Shown piece after piece: positions 1 to 12,795 of a stretch of DNA of 64,000 nucleotides. Position numbers and translations under genes: made by a program. A model generated the notes under the pieces. The model saw nothing but the letters and a program-made list of their open reading frames with translations, searched no databases and had not been told where the DNA came from. Position 1 is the first letter of the stretch; every line of letters begins with the position of its first letter. The stretch lies in contig NC_133166.1 in NCBI RefSeq assembly GCF_040802235.1, positions 1,364,001-1,428,000 on the forward strand. The letters are read 5' to 3'. The DNA comes from Manis javanica (lineage: Eukaryota; Chordata; Mammalia; Pholidota; Manidae).

Positions 1-1144
1 CCTTCTTCCCTCTCAGATGACATGGGACCCCTTCACCCACTCTCCCACCCCACTCTGGGTCTGTAGGAGAGCTGTCTCAGCCACTCGCCGCCTTTCTTCT
101 CAATCGTTCTTGCACCTCTAGAGGTGCAGAAGCTCTAGACACTGGGCCACAGGACTCCTTCCTAGGGATTCACCAGCCTCTGGGCTCACTCCTGCTCTGA
201 CTCTCTTCACTCTATAAGCCTAGGGAATTTTTATCTAGCCTAAGAAACAAGCAAGACCCCAGAAAAACTGGCTCTGACTGATCACGTATTCTTATATGCC
301 TGTGGTTAAGGCATGAGTTTACGCCCTGGGTTACAGATGGTTCTGGCTTTTGAAGTTCAAACGCTTTTTATCACAAAAGTTTTATCTGTGCCTTGAATTT
401 CCAAAACATATTTTAAACCTCAAAGGCCAGGGACGGACTCTTTGGGTATCTGTACTTGATACAACAACCGTACCCTGAGGCACGGCTGCCAAGAGGTCTA
501 GTTTGAATGGGGACAGATCACCGGGTAAAAAAGAAAATAAACTATCTGGAAAAAAGTCAATGAATCAAAATAATACTCTAATTGTAAAGATCCACACATT
601 CATTCCACCGCTACACCCTACCTTTTAGTCACAGACCTGGGCAAGGTAGCCCAGCATTTTGTACATGTGTTTTAAATCGTGTTGTTTTCCTTCATAACTG
701 AACACAGCTGTCAGGCTTGCTTCAATTCAATAAGCATCAGATTTAATGTTTTTGGCCTACCAATGATACCTTCCTTGTGCCTCTGTTGTAAAATCATTAA
801 CATCAGCAGTTTATTTTTCTATTTTCCACAATTCTTTCATAAATAAGGGCAAGTATGTGATAAAATGTTCAACTAATTACACAAACATTGCCATATTTAG
901 ATGGCAACCCTGCTAAAATGAAACTAATGGCTGGCAGACAGTAGTGCCAGGAAGAATCTTAAAATACTTATTTGTCTACTGAAATAGAAAAGCCAAATTT
1001 GGTATCGGAAGGAATTTTAGAGATGTGCAAATAGAATTTACAAAAGGGCCGGTCGTACAGAAGTTAATGATTACCTGAATTTTGGTTAATTTTTGGTTCA
1101 CCCCCACCTATCTTCACATCTCTAAGTATAAACTAGTATGACAA
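1..1144. other. Intergenic, AT-rich, no gene seen
   Basis: Downstream flank of CTNND1. I see no coding frame with support and no clearly datable repeat. Confidence 0.5.
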
Positions 1145-2349
1145 TTTTATTTGTAACAGCTTTGTTGAGATATAATTCACAATGCCCCTAAGGACAAAAA
1201 TAAAACACAATCCCACGCACACTTCTCTGGTTCCTGTTTCACCTTTACTCTCACACAACTACCAAACTCCCAACAGTTCTGACACCAGATTTTTGAGGTT
1301 TCTTCCCCGCACCAACCAATTCTCTGTGACACCAGCTGGGTGTCCTGCAGTTCAATTCAATTCTGAGATTAAGCAGAGTGAGCACAGACCCCGCAGATTA
1401 AGGGCTCAGTCCCTGAGCTGCCTCCCCACTGCCCACCTTCAGATGCCAAACTCAAGTAGTAGGTCTCCAGGTTACCCACAAACTGTCCTACTTGGCTACA
1501 AATCAGTTCCCATGGCCCCTCACCTCCCATCCTCGGATTCGACTATTCGCTTCGAACAGTTTACAAAACTACTTCATTCACTTAATCTACGTTCTGTCTC
1601 AACAGATTTGCCTGGACATTCCATACAAACGGAATCACAAAATACGCGGTCCTTTATGACTGGCTTCTTTCACTAGCATATGTTTTCAAGGTTCATCAGT
1701 ACTACATTCCTTTTTTAAGGCTCAATAATACCCACTGTATGACTATAGCACATTTTATCCATCTATTCATCAGTTGTTGGACATTGGATTGTTTCTACCT
1801 TTTAACTGTTATGAATAATGTTGTTATGAAGATTCATGTACACATGAATGAACACATATTTTCAATTCTCTAGGAGTGGAATTGCTGTGTCATACAGAAA
1901 CTCTTTGTTTAACCTTTTGAGGAACTGCCAGCATTTTCCAAAGTGTCTGCATCATTCTACATTCCCACCAGCAGTGGAAATGAATATATGAGGATTCCAA
2001 TTTCCTCAAATCCTCACCAACACTTACTATCTTTTATTATTATAAACATCATAGGGAATGTGAAGTGATATCTCATTGTGATTTTGATTTGCATTTTCCT
2101 GATGAGTAAACATGTCAATCATCTTTTCATGTGTTTATTGACCATTTGTATATCTTCTTTGGAGAAAATATATATTCCAATTGAATGCCCATTATTAATT
2201 ATTTCTGTTTTTATTATTGACTTGTGCTCTTTTTATATTCTAGATATGTCCTTTAACAGATGTGATTTTCAAATATTTCTCCTATTCAATAAGTTGTCTT
2301 TTCCTTCTTTTCATAATGTCCTTTGATGCACAAGTTTTTTTTTTATTCC

Positions 2350-2547
2350 CCCCTGGAGAGGTTGCACCATTCCAGGAAGTACTGCAATACCAGGTCAATG
2401 CGTGGAGTGGACAGAACAAGCTCCTATTCCATCTCCCTGCTCCAAAAATCCATTTAATATATTGTCCTCGGATAGAGGACGTATCAGATATTAAACTGAT
2501 AAGAACAGATACTACACTTGATCTTAGCCAAAAGGCCAAGAAGCAAT
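2350..2547 (-). pseudogene. RNU2 pseudogene: Retroposed U2 snRNA pseudogene
   Basis: On the minus strand it starts ATTGCTTCTTGGCC, close to the U2 5' end, and runs through the U2 branch-recognition and Sm-site regions (GATACGTCCTCTATCC, AATGGATTTTTGG) to a short A tail. Changes are mainly C to T at CpG sites. A 15-bp target duplication (ATGCACAAGTTTTTT) flanks it at 2326-2340 and 2546-2560, the mark of L1-driven retroposition into the old L1. It is not expected to be transcribed. Confidence 0.9.
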
Positions 2548-2597
2548 GCACAAGTTTTTTATTTTGATGAAGTCTAATTTACCTATACTATAAACTA

Positions 2598-2950
2598 AGT
2601 TTCCCACCACCCTCTGCAAAATTCGTATGTTGAGGCCCTAACTCCTAGTGTGATGTCATTGGTAGATGGGGCCCTTAGGAGATAATGAGATCTAGATGAG
2701 GTCATGAGACAAGGACCCTCAAGTGGGGTTAGTGTCCTTGTAAGAAGAAATGCAGGACAGTTTGCCTGCCTTCCCCTTCTGTCCTCTCTATGAGGACACA
2801 GGGAGAAGGCAGCCCTCCACAGGCCAGGAAGAGAGCCCTCAGCAGAAGTTAGCCAAGCTGGCACTCACCTTGGAATTCCAGCCTCCAGAAGAGAAATTTC
2901 TATTGTTTAAGCCAACTGGTCTATGGTATTTTGTTATGGCAACCTAAACT
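2598..2950 (+). repeat. MLT1-type MaLR LTR fragment
   Basis: It reads like an MLT1 solo LTR: TTCGTATGTTGAGGCCCTAA near the start, GAGGACACAGGGAGAAGGC in the middle, and a 3' end with TTGTTTAAGCCAACTGGTCT. It is non-coding and inserted in the old L1. Subfamily not determined. Confidence 0.65.
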
Positions 2951-3079
2951 AAGAAATTTATTTTTTGCTCATGCTTTTGGTGTCCTTTCTAAAAATTCAC
3001 TGCCAAACCCAAGGTTGCCCTACAAACAGTTTGGAAGTGAGGCCCGCCCATGTTTTCAGCAGGTGGCACCTGAAATAAA

Positions 3080-3270
3080 GATACGTCCTCTATCCAAGGA
3101 CAATATATTAAATGGATTTTTGGAGCAGGGAGATGGAATAGGAGCTTGTTCTGTCCACTCCACGCATTGACCTGGTATTGCAGTACTTCCTGGAATGGTG
3201 CAACCTCTCCAGGGGGGAATAAAAAAAAACTTGTGCATCAAAGGACATTATGAAAAGAAGGAAAAGACAA
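3080..3270 (+). repeat. Inverted partial copy of the U2 pseudogene and its flank
   Basis: This 191-bp stretch is the reverse complement of 2294-2485, with one base change and one A fewer in the A tail. It includes U2 from GATACGTCC to its 3' end, the A tail, the target duplication and about 30 bp of flanking L1. Because it carries flank beyond the target duplication it is an inverted duplication, not a second retroposition. Confidence 0.88.
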
Positions 3271-3839
3271 AGTCAGCTGCACTTGCTGGGAATTTAGCCT
3301 CTGCAACAAATAGCTGGTGTGGATGAGAAATTCTGGTGTCTGTTTCCCTTGGGGAGATATCAATGCCCTGGACAGGGCACAAGGGAAAGAGGGAGCATTC
3401 TGTCCTTTATGGGGTGACTGGGATGGAGTTTTCTTCAGGCTGAGCAGGTCATGGTTCAAAAGCCACAGTCTCTTACTGTTCTTACCAAGATTTTTTCTTA
3501 AATGTTTCTTAATTTGCTGTAAGCCCTAAGAACCAAATAAGACCTTAAGTGGTTATTTTTTATAATATTGACCAGTTATGCCTGTTTCTCCAGTAAGAAA
3601 TTTCAGAGAAGTGTTCATTTACTAATTGGGGTGTAGTGGGCAAAAGGGGGGGCCTAATGTGCAAATGCACCTCAAGAAATCCAGGATGAGACGGGACACT
3701 CTGGAGTTCTATTTGCATGAGAGTCCTGCCCAGCCCCATCTCTGGGGGACATGTTCTTGAATAGAGGGAACTGTAAGAAATTGAGAGTAAAGCCACTTTT
3801 CTTTTTTTTATGGATGTTGAAATGGGGTTAAATGGTTCG
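3271..3839. other. Intergenic, no gene seen
   Basis: Mixed unique-looking sequence between the inverted U2 copy and the next L1 fragment. No supported gene. Confidence 0.5.
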
Positions 3840-5240
3840 TTTACAGTTACCATTTATGAATCATGCTGTTAAAAACATTTTTATAAATGTTTCTTGATGC
3901 ATGTGAGTATGCATTGCTGGGAGTGAAATTGCTAGGTAAGAGGGTTTGAGTGTCTTTAATGCCAAACTGTTTCAAAGTGGCTGTACTAATATGCACTTCC
4001 ACCAATGACATAGGAGGATTTTCAATGCAACTATCCTAGCCAACATCTTGGCATGCTCAGAATTTTGATTCTTAGTCATTCTGGTGGATGCCTACTGATA
4101 GCCTGTTGCTGATTTTTTTTTCATATTGAGGTATACACAGTAAAATGCACACATTTTAGTGTACAGCTTAATGAATTCTGACATGTGTATACACTCATGT
4201 AACCATTGACCAGATCGTTACCAAATTCTATTTTCCCCCTTCATCTATTTCCCCCATTTCTCTATTATCCTCCTCCATTGCAACCCCAGTTCTGTGTGCT
4301 TATGAGTCTATTTCAGTTTTGTTCATTTCTTTCTTAGGATTCCACTTATAAGTAAAATCATATAGTATTTGTCTTTGTCTGACTTATTTCACTAAGCATA
4401 ATACCTTCTAGGTCCATCCATGTTGTTGCAAATAGCAAGATTTCATTCTTTTCTATAGCTGAGTAAATATGTCATATTTACTATATATTTACAATGTACT
4501 ATTCCATTGTATATATGTACCACCTCTTCTTTATCCAATCATCTACTGATGGATATCTAGGTTGTCTCCGTATTTTGGCTATTGTAAATAATGCTGCAAT
4601 AAACATAGGAATACATGTATCTTTTTAGATCAGTGATTTTGTTTTCTTTGGGTAAATTCCCAGAGGTAGAATCACTGGGTCATATGGTATTTCTATTTTT
4701 GGGTTTTTTGAGAAACCTTCATAATGTTTTCCATAGTGACTGCACCAATTGCAATCCCCACAGCAGTATACAAGGACTCCCTTTTCTCTACATCCTTGCC
4801 AGCACTTCTTGTCTTGTCTGCCAGTTATTTCTTGTCTTGTTGATATTAGTCATTCTGACGGGTGTGAGGTGACATCTCATTGTGGTTTTGATCTGCATTT
4901 CCCTGATGATTAATGATGAGGAGCATCTTTCCATATCTGTTGGCCGTCTGTATGTCTTCACTGAAAAAATGTCTACTCAGGTCCTCTGCCCATTTTTTAA
5001 CAGTTATTTGGTTTTTTGGTGTTGAATCACATGAGTTTTTTATATATTTTGGATGTAAGACCCTTATTGGATTTATCATTTGCAAATACATTCTCCCATA
5101 CTGTAGGTTGCCTTTTCCTTTTGTGGTTTCATTTGCTGTACAGAAGCTTTTTAGTTTGATGTACTCCCACTTGTTATTTTTGCTTCCCTTGTTCAGGGAG
5201 ACAGATCCAAAAAATATTACTAATGGTCATGTTCAAGAGT
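3840..5240 (-). repeat. Old L1 fragments, minus strand
   Basis: Two adjoining antisense L1 3' segments, about 3840-4110 and 4110-5240. Typical pieces are CTAGGTCCATCCATGTTGTT near 4410 and GAAGCTTTTTAGTTTGATGT near 5143. They are diverged and without open frames. Confidence 0.7.
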
Positions 5241-5759
5241 AAAGCCACTCTTGAGCAGGGCCAGGAAGATGGGGGATGGGGGTGGTCACAGAGCTGAGGA
5301 TCCAGAGCCAGCCAACAAGAATTTCTATTTACCAAAGGAAGAAAATTTTATTTCAATTTCAAGGCAGAAACAATGTGGGGAAAAGATAGTCGTCTTAGCA
5401 GAGGGGAAGTAACAGTAGTCATGGCAGAAAGAACAAGAACAAAGGAAGCAGTTCTCCTGGGAGTTTAGAATACCAACGGCAAACTGGATTGGGGCTCATA
5501 GTCCAAAACTCTGTCACAATTTTCACTCATCCTAATGTCTCTGAGAGGATGTGGTCCAGCATTGAAAAGCTGGGCTCCTGGTATTCACAAAACAGCCCCC
5601 TCCTCTCCTCAGGGAGAAAGGGGTGCTTCCGTTTATTCCCTCCCCTCAGTCCTATTTACCATACTTCACTGTAATATCCTGCTTGTGCACAAACACTTTG
5701 AAGTATTTTTTGTAGGTAGTACAACATCTAAGTATGGCTAAGTCCCACTGAGCTCATCT
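5241..5759. other. Intergenic, no gene seen
   Basis: Short open frames only. Nothing recognised. Confidence 0.4.
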
Positions 5760-6250
5760 TTCCGGAAAATAGTTCAGTATAGTATATCAAGAGCCTTAAA
5801 AATGCTCCTAACTTTTGATTCAGCAATTCCTCTTTTAAGGAAATAATCCAGATGACAAAGATCTAGGCACAGAGATGTTTATTACAGCATTTTTATAATA
5901 AGATACATAAATATTACACCTAAGTACCCAACAACTGAGCAAAAGTTAAATAATGGTACATCCATTTGATTAAATATCATGCCGCCATGAAAAAAGACTG
6001 TGGACTGTGGCCTTTAAGAATTAAGTGGGAAATGTTATAAAACAATGTTAGACAGAAGCGGTAACTGTATGGCTTATATTGAACAAGTTCTGTTATTCTT
6101 TTTTATAGAAAACACTGGATGAAAGGATGCCAGTGTTTAGTGGTTGCCTCTGGATGACAGGACCCAAGATTATGATTGATTTATCTTCTTACAAAAAAAA
6201 CAACTTTCTGTACTTTCCAAATTGTTTTCAATTATTACATCTTTAAAAAT
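5760..6250 (+). repeat. Old L1 3' end, plus strand
   Basis: Sense-oriented L1 3' sequence with ATTACAGCATTTTTATAATA near 5881 and the usual TTTCTGTACTTTCCAAATTG near 6204. Diverged and non-coding. Confidence 0.6.
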
Positions 6251-6809
6251 TTTATGGCCAGTGAAAAGAATCAAAAGGGAGTCACCCAATGCCCTTCTCT
6301 GCTGTATCATCAGCTTTGAACCTCAAGGATATGGCTGGACCTGCTGGCATAGAGACTTGACTCTGCAAACCTGTTCATTGCATCTCTCTACCCCACTTAC
6401 ATGGCCACCTCTCTTGGAACCTCTGGCTACGCACAGGGACACTGTGACCAAGACGAGGCAAACGTGCACAGGTCATCTTCCTCTGGGTGTGAATCTGCCT
6501 CTCCAGAGCAGGGGGGCTCCACTCTAGACCAGGGAAAGGAGAGCTCAGGAAGAACGGACCAAAGGTGGGTAACAGGAGGGAAATGTGACTAAATTCAGAA
6601 CTAAGCTTACAGATGAAAGACACTTGGCCCCATGGTCCAACTCTAGAACTTCTCCACGGAGGGCCCTCACTACAGCCCTACAGGAAAATAGTTTTCTCTG
6701 GTTAAGGACCAGGACTCCAGTTTGAACCCCTGTGGCCATAGTTAAGTGGCTGGGAGGGGAAGATGAGAAAGACTGTGAAGATAAGCTGATATTTGAGAGC
6801 AGAATATCT

Positions 6810-6930
6810 CGAATTTTAGTGTACCTAAGATTTCCAGGGAGATTGTTTGAATTGCTCATTCCTAAACTCTACTGCCAGAAATTCTGACTTAATAGGTCTG
6901 GGGCAGAGCCAAAAACACTGCATTTTTATC
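6810..6930 (+). repeat. MER5-type hAT fragment
   Basis: Contains TTCTGACTTAATAGGTCTGG followed by GGGCAGAGCC, a recognisable MER5A core. Non-autonomous DNA transposon relic. Confidence 0.55.
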
Positions 6931-8299
6931 AATCACCACCACCATCAAAAGACTTCCAAGACAATTGAGCACAGCTTTAAAATTCTAGAAACTCTGAAAA
7001 TGTAGGGAAAATACTGTGTGTGTGTACTTTTTCTGGAGAAGGTACACAAATATCATCAGGCTCTCAAGAAGTTCCATAATTCAAGAAAGTTAAGAACTGT
7101 CGTGATGAATACAGAAAGAACTAAGGAGGCCTCAATCAAGCATCAAGTCAGAAGGACAAGGGCAAGGGTTTTTTTTCTTAAAAACCCACAAAGCCAAACC
7201 ATCAGAAACCAGGCCAAACCAAGATGGAGGGGTGGAGACCTGTGAAGGATGAACCTAGACCATTTCGCCTGTAAGTCTGCAATGTTAATAGCTTATTTTT
7301 ATGAGCCACAGGCCACTTGCTGCAAGGGTGTGTGGCTTAAAGGCACAGGGGTCAGGGAGACATTAGGCCCCAGGGGAGAGTAACTGGAGGGGAGGTGGAT
7401 TTTCCCAGGCAGACAACCTCCTAAGTTGTGGAGGTATGGGAAGAAAGGGTGGTTACCTGTTGGGTGCTGCAGTCTGGAGTTCCAACTGCTGTAGGAAGCT
7501 GGAGTACTGTCAAGCAGATGCAGTGGGCCTATCAGAGGCAGCTGCAGGTGAGCCAGGGGGCGCGACAATGGGGTGGTCACCAGGAGCCCGAGGAACTGGA
7601 TTCATTCTCCAGCTCCCTCCCTGAGTCACGGTGCGCAGGAGGACCCAGTTCTCCTGGCACTCTGCCAAGAATGGGCTGGGAGAGGGACCTGGTCCAGCCT
7701 GCACGCTAGAGGCGTTCAGAGGCTGTTGTTAAGGAGTGAGAGTATTTCCACACCCTCTTTGTTGTCCCTCTCAGGATTGTGGCCTGGGAAACAATTACTA
7801 TACATATAGTCTCATTAAAGGTTTACCTCCCAGACCAAATCTTTATTAGCTAAATTCCTCTCAAAAGGAATTTCTCATTCATTTGTGGTATCATTATAGT
7901 CTCTTAAGCCATTTTCCCTACCTCCAATGTGCCTGCCCTACAGCTCAAGTGACAGTCTTCAAAATATTCCATTATTCCCTAATGGTTAGAGAAATGTTTT
8001 AAAGCCTCAGAATCCTGTTTGTAAATGAGGTATTACCCAGAAGCCCAATTTAATAAAACAGCTAGAAGCAAAGCTGTTCTTGCTCAAATGCATCCCCATC
8101 CTTGTGGCTGCTCCAGAGGTACCACCACAGAACCTCAGGTCTCCAGTGGCTTGCAACGCATTGGCGTGTGTATGGCAGAAAAGAACCCCATAACCCAACC
8201 ACCATCACCACCTGCCCCTCGTCCTAGTCCCATTTCCTGCCGCTATCGACACGGCCCTGTGCCTCAACTACTTCCAATGATTAGCTCTCAAATAGTTTT
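6931..8299. other. Intergenic, no gene seen
   Basis: A GC-richer block at 7300-7710 has several overlapping short frames on both strands but no splice, start or homology support. A CTCF-like 3' half-motif (AGGGGGCGC) is at 7555-7563. Confidence 0.4.
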
Positions 8300-9070
8300 T
8301 TCAGCATTTGTTAAAAAAAAAAAAAGTATTATGGGGAATTCCAAATATACATAAAAATCAAAGAATATTATACTAAACCTCCATATACCCACAACAAACC
8401 TTCAATGAGCTCACAGCCAAACCTGTTTCATTTATATCTCATCTACTCTTGCCCCACCCTGAGAAGCAAATTTCCTAACATTTCATCCACTAAAATTTCA
8501 TCACATTGCTCACGCTGAAAAGGAATTAAAACCCACAATACCACTGTCACATCTAAAAAATAATAATCCCGTAATATCAAGTATCCAGTGTTCAAACATT
8601 CCATTATCTCTTAAAATATCATCTTTATCTCAGCATTAAATAAGACCTATGCATTGAGATGGGCTGATGTTTTTCTTTAAATCTGTAGGTACCCTTCCAT
8701 TTTTTTTATTTCTTGCAAGTAGTTCAATTAAATTCATTGGTTTTGTAAGCACTACACCAAACCCCGCATTTTGCTAATTCCATCCCTTGGTATGGTTTAA
8801 CATTTCCCCCATCCTCTTCATTTCCTACGAAACTGGTGGAATCCTAGATATCCTTTCAAACCAAAATATCACCTCAGTGAAGCCTGGCCCTCCTCCTAGC
8901 AGCATTCACCTCTTCTAGTACGAAAGGTATTATAATAATACGTACCTCTTTAACTTATCAGTTTAATGTCTCCATCCCTGTAATGGGAGCTCCTCAAAGA
9001 TAGGACTAGCCTTTGGCCCTAGCATCTGTACAACAAGTGTTTGCAAGAAGAATGAAATATTAATGGAGTC
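8300..9070. repeat. Old LINE remnants, including an L2 3' end near 8850-9060
   Basis: About 8340-8500 resembles antisense LINE sequence. At 8870-9060 it resembles the L2 3' end (GGGAGCTCCTCAAAGATAGG). Highly diverged, and families not certain. Confidence 0.4.
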
Positions 9071-11530
9071 AGGATTCCACTTTAGAAAAGTACAGCTGAA
9101 GTGACACTATGTAGAATGCAAGTTACAAAGCAACTAGCAATGAGGTAACCATCACTAGAATAAGAGTCACCAGACCTCCAGAAGTAAAGATGAAGTCAGA
9201 ACTGAGTCATCAAGTGCCCAGTCAGACATTAACCAGACCAAGAAAGACGAGCTTGGGGCCTGACTTCTCAAAAGTATGGAGTAGACACCGTGAGACTCAG
9301 GTTGAGCCAGGGACCTCCTAGGAATTCCTTCAGTAACAAGTCGGATACAGGTTGCAGCTTTCAAACGTCCGGCAAGAACTTAAAGCCAACTGTGTTCCGC
9401 TTCCTGTCTTTGCACTCACATCACACCTGGAGATGACAGACAGAACTCATCTTCGAATGAAATATGAATGAAAAAGCCAAAATTCCCCATGGTGTGTTAT
9501 GAGGGAAGGGGAGGGTGTGATGCTTAGCACCTCTGCCCAGGGGAACAGAGCAGTAGGAAGCTTATTCTCAAATCCCCTAGAGGGTGGGGTGAGGAGGTTG
9601 ATAGGCTGAACCCTGGAGAAGGTGGTGGGCAGCAGGCATTTCTGCTCATTCAAACCACAGGATCATGGGCACTAGCTAAACGTTCCGTACTTCTCAGCCT
9701 CCTGAGGAAATGGGCTGTTGGGTTCCATGTTAGCCACACACAAACAAAAATGGCCCAGACGCAGGAATATGCCAGGGTCTAAATGACATTATGGCAGACT
9801 GAGAGCAGAAACTGGGCAATCCTGGGGAAAATAAGGTAGAACCTATGTGCAGGAGAAATATGTTCATGACCTACTTTTAACAGGTAAAAAATTAGAGAGC
9901 AATATATACAGCAGGCATAGATTATCCAACATACATATTTCTAATGGAATTAAACACACATAGAAATATATCTGGAAAGATACGCAACAGATCAGTATTC
10001 CTGAGGAATGACATACAAAAGTGAGGAATTTTAACTATAATCTGTATTAAATTTTGCCAAAAAAAAAAAAGTCAATATAAACCAAGTTTGTTTTTTTTTA
10101 AATCAACCTTAAGTGGCAGGGTGGGGTTAGGGTATGAGCTGCTGAGTATGCACGCCCTCTTGCCAGAGGGGCCCCTGGCAGTGAGGGGCTTTGCCAGCAG
10201 AGGGCACCCATTTATTATCTCTTACGTCACTGGTGGATGCCCTGTGCTCATACACTCCACATCTGCCGGGCTCTGTGCTTGGTGTTTCACTTGTATTATC
10301 TCATAGGTCGACAACTGCTCTGTAAGGGCAAGTTCCCAGCCTGCACTGCTCCTGTGAAAGCATGGGGTGATGGGGCAAATAGGTCTGCTGGAACCACAGT
10401 GAGCCAAAGGGACATGAAGGGAAAGAATGAATAAAGGGGATGTGTGTTCTCAGGTCAGTCCTGCCAATCTTTCAGTTTCTACCCCGAGCGAGCTGGCAAT
10501 CTGTTCTGCAGGAAGACTGGCTCACAGGACCAGCCTTGCATAAAGTGACTTCCTTCCATCAGTTACAGGGTGTAATGTGCCCTGCATGTAGCTCTGCCCT
10601 GGTGGCTATGTTCACCACTCAGAGGAACAAACTTTTAAGCAAGTAGATATAAAACCAGAGATTTTTGGTTCTCGACAGGCTGCTGGCCAGGGCTGATCTG
10701 GATCAGCAGCAACTAGAAGTTAGAAGAGACAGAGAGGAAAGTAAAACGACAGGAATCAAAGCCGCAAGCCAGACAGTAGGAAGAAGAGACAGGACAGTCA
10801 GGCACAAGCCTGATAATAGGAAGAATCTGAGCTATGGCCCATTTTGCCCAGTTGATAAAGTGGTCCTTCAGGATACTGAATCTTAGTTTTATACCTGAAG
10901 GAGAGTTTGAACAAGACTGAATCCATGCTCTCTAGGTTTCCAGACCTCAGACCCCAGAACAAGATCCAAACAAGCAGTATGGGGAGATCAGAAGGAAAAC
11001 AAACATATCATCCAAAGATGAAACAGATCAAAGCACATTCTACTCTGTGGCTAGTTCTCTTTGCACTGGCGAAGAGTCATGCGGACTTGAAGAGAAAAAG
11101 TGCCCTTAAGCTAGACAGTCCCCTAGTGACACCACCAGAGCCAGACTCCTTTCGTCCTTTTTTTAGTCACTAGTCGGATCTCCTCTCCCTTGTTCAATAT
11201 TGATGTCCACTACCAGAGTTCGAACCTAAGCCCTCCACTCTGCTCACACTAACGCTCTGGCCAGCTCTCATACTCCAACAGTTTTAAGTATGACCTATAG
11301 GCTAACCTGTCGGTTGATAGTAATATTGTACTGCATATTTGAAAATTGCAGAAAATAGATCTTAAGAGTTCTCATCACACAAAAAAGTTTTTATAACTAT
11401 GCATAATGATGAGTATTAACTCGACTTATTGTGTTATTTGGGGATCATTTCTCAATGTATACAAATATAGAATCATGTTGTTCATTATGAAACAAATACG
11501 TTATATGTCAATTATACCTTAGTTTAAGAA
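9071..11530. other. Intergenic, no gene seen
   Basis: Apart from the CTCF motif, only short unsupported frames. I see no olfactory-receptor-like or other recognisable coding sequence. Confidence 0.4.
10194..10207 (+). promoter_or_regulatory. CTCF core motif
   Basis: CCAGCAGAGGGCAC matches the CTCF core CCASYAGRKGGCRS at all 14 positions. It lies about 8 kb past the 3' end of CTNND1, so it could mark a domain edge. Confidence 0.55.
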
Positions 11531-11705
11531 AAGCAAGATTTAGAATCAAACAAATCTGGTCAGCCTGACCTTTGTCACCGAGTGTAACCCAGGACAATTT
11601 ACTTAACAGCTCCAGGATTTCTTCATCTGTAAGAGGAATATCAGAGTTGTAAATACTGAACAGAAATAATGCATGTGAAACCTTTAACACAAAGCTTGGC
11701 CCCAA
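11531..11705 (+). repeat. MIR SINE
   Basis: MIR body with ACCCAGGACAATTTACTTAA and TTCTTCATCTGTAAGAGGAA. Confidence 0.6.
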
Positions 11706-11879
11706 AATACTTGCTATGATATATATTCATGTCATTCCCCTCCTTATAGGATTGATGTAAAGATGAAATGTTGATGTATTCAAAGCCTTAATGTCTTACA
11801 CAGTTTGCTCTAAATATTTAGCTATTGCCACCAATACTAAAAAGACCTGAAACTGATAAACGTTTGCTCTAATCTAAGC

Positions 11880-12115
11880 ATCATCTCTTGCCTAGAATCT
11901 TGCAGCTTCCTCTAACTGTTCATCTTCTCTTTACCACTCCATACTGTTTCTCTGTGGCTAGTCATCTGGTCACTTCACTGCTTAAAACTCTGCCCTCAGG
12001 GTGAAGTAGTTTCACCACGAGTTCCTTGAGAACAAGGGTATGTGCTCACTAGATTTCTATCACCAGTATAGGGCCTAGCACATAGTAAATATATATAGAT
12101 TTTATTCATTCTTTC
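11880..12115 (+). repeat. L2 LINE 3' end
   Basis: Has the L2 tail pattern GAGTTCCTTGAGAACAAGGG then GGGCCTAGCACATAGTAAAT. Confidence 0.6.
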
Positions 12116-12572
12116 ACTCACCTAAATCCCTTCCTATTTCTCATGGGCTCTGCATGAAGACTCCTTCAATTCTCTGGGTTTCACATACAGAAAAACCTTG
12201 GTATCTTGTGATTCCCATCCTGGTTCTGAGACATCTATGCGTGATTATCACAAGCACTACCAGCCTTAAGGCTACATCCACCTGGGCCTGCAACAAAGCA
12301 GTCTCTAAGCCCTTAATATTAATTCCTGCAAGGTTCATTCCTAACAGTCCTAACATTTAAGAACTTAGAACAGGGTCTGGACCAAAGTCATAACTTCCCA
12401 CTGAGGGACTAATGCTACCCCCTCCTAGACCAGGGGCTGCACATGTACACAACTTGCTTTTATTTTCGGTTGCCCTTGAAATCATCCCTGAAGTACTGGG
12501 ATGCAATAACTGAGCAGAGTAATCATATAACTAAGCATTAATTATATATGCATATATACAAAAGTACCTAGT

Positions 12573-12795
12573 GATTGATGCAATACAATATTCTATGTGC
12601 CAGACACTTCCACTGTTGTAAGTGCAATTACATTCATTATTGCATTCAATCTTCATAATGACCCTACTGTGTGTAGATATTATTCCCAGGTTACATATAA
12701 TGATAGGCACCAAAAGCTTAAAAAATTTGCCCAAATCTCACAGCTAAGAAACAATATAAGAACTTGAACTCAGAAAGTCTGGTTTCAGAGCCTGA
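12573..12795 (-). repeat. MIR SINE
   Basis: Antisense MIR: TATGTGCCAGACACT at the start, then a degenerate core and AACTTGAACTCAGAAAGTCT. Confidence 0.55.

Larger units (their letters stand above)
1145..3036 (-). repeat. Old L1 (LINE-1) 3' portion, interrupted
   Basis: The plus strand reads as the complement of mammalian L1 ORF2/3' sequence (for example CTCATTGTGATTTTGATTTG near 2072). The element is split by the U2 pseudogene at 2341-2547 and an LTR at about 2598-2950; L1 sequence resumes after both. The 164-codon frame at 1182-1676 lies within this repeat and is not a gene. Confidence 0.7.

Noticed and set aside
1182-1676. Plus-strand 164-codon open frame, the longest on that side of the gene
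   Set aside because: It sits inside antisense old L1 sequence and does not read like any protein.
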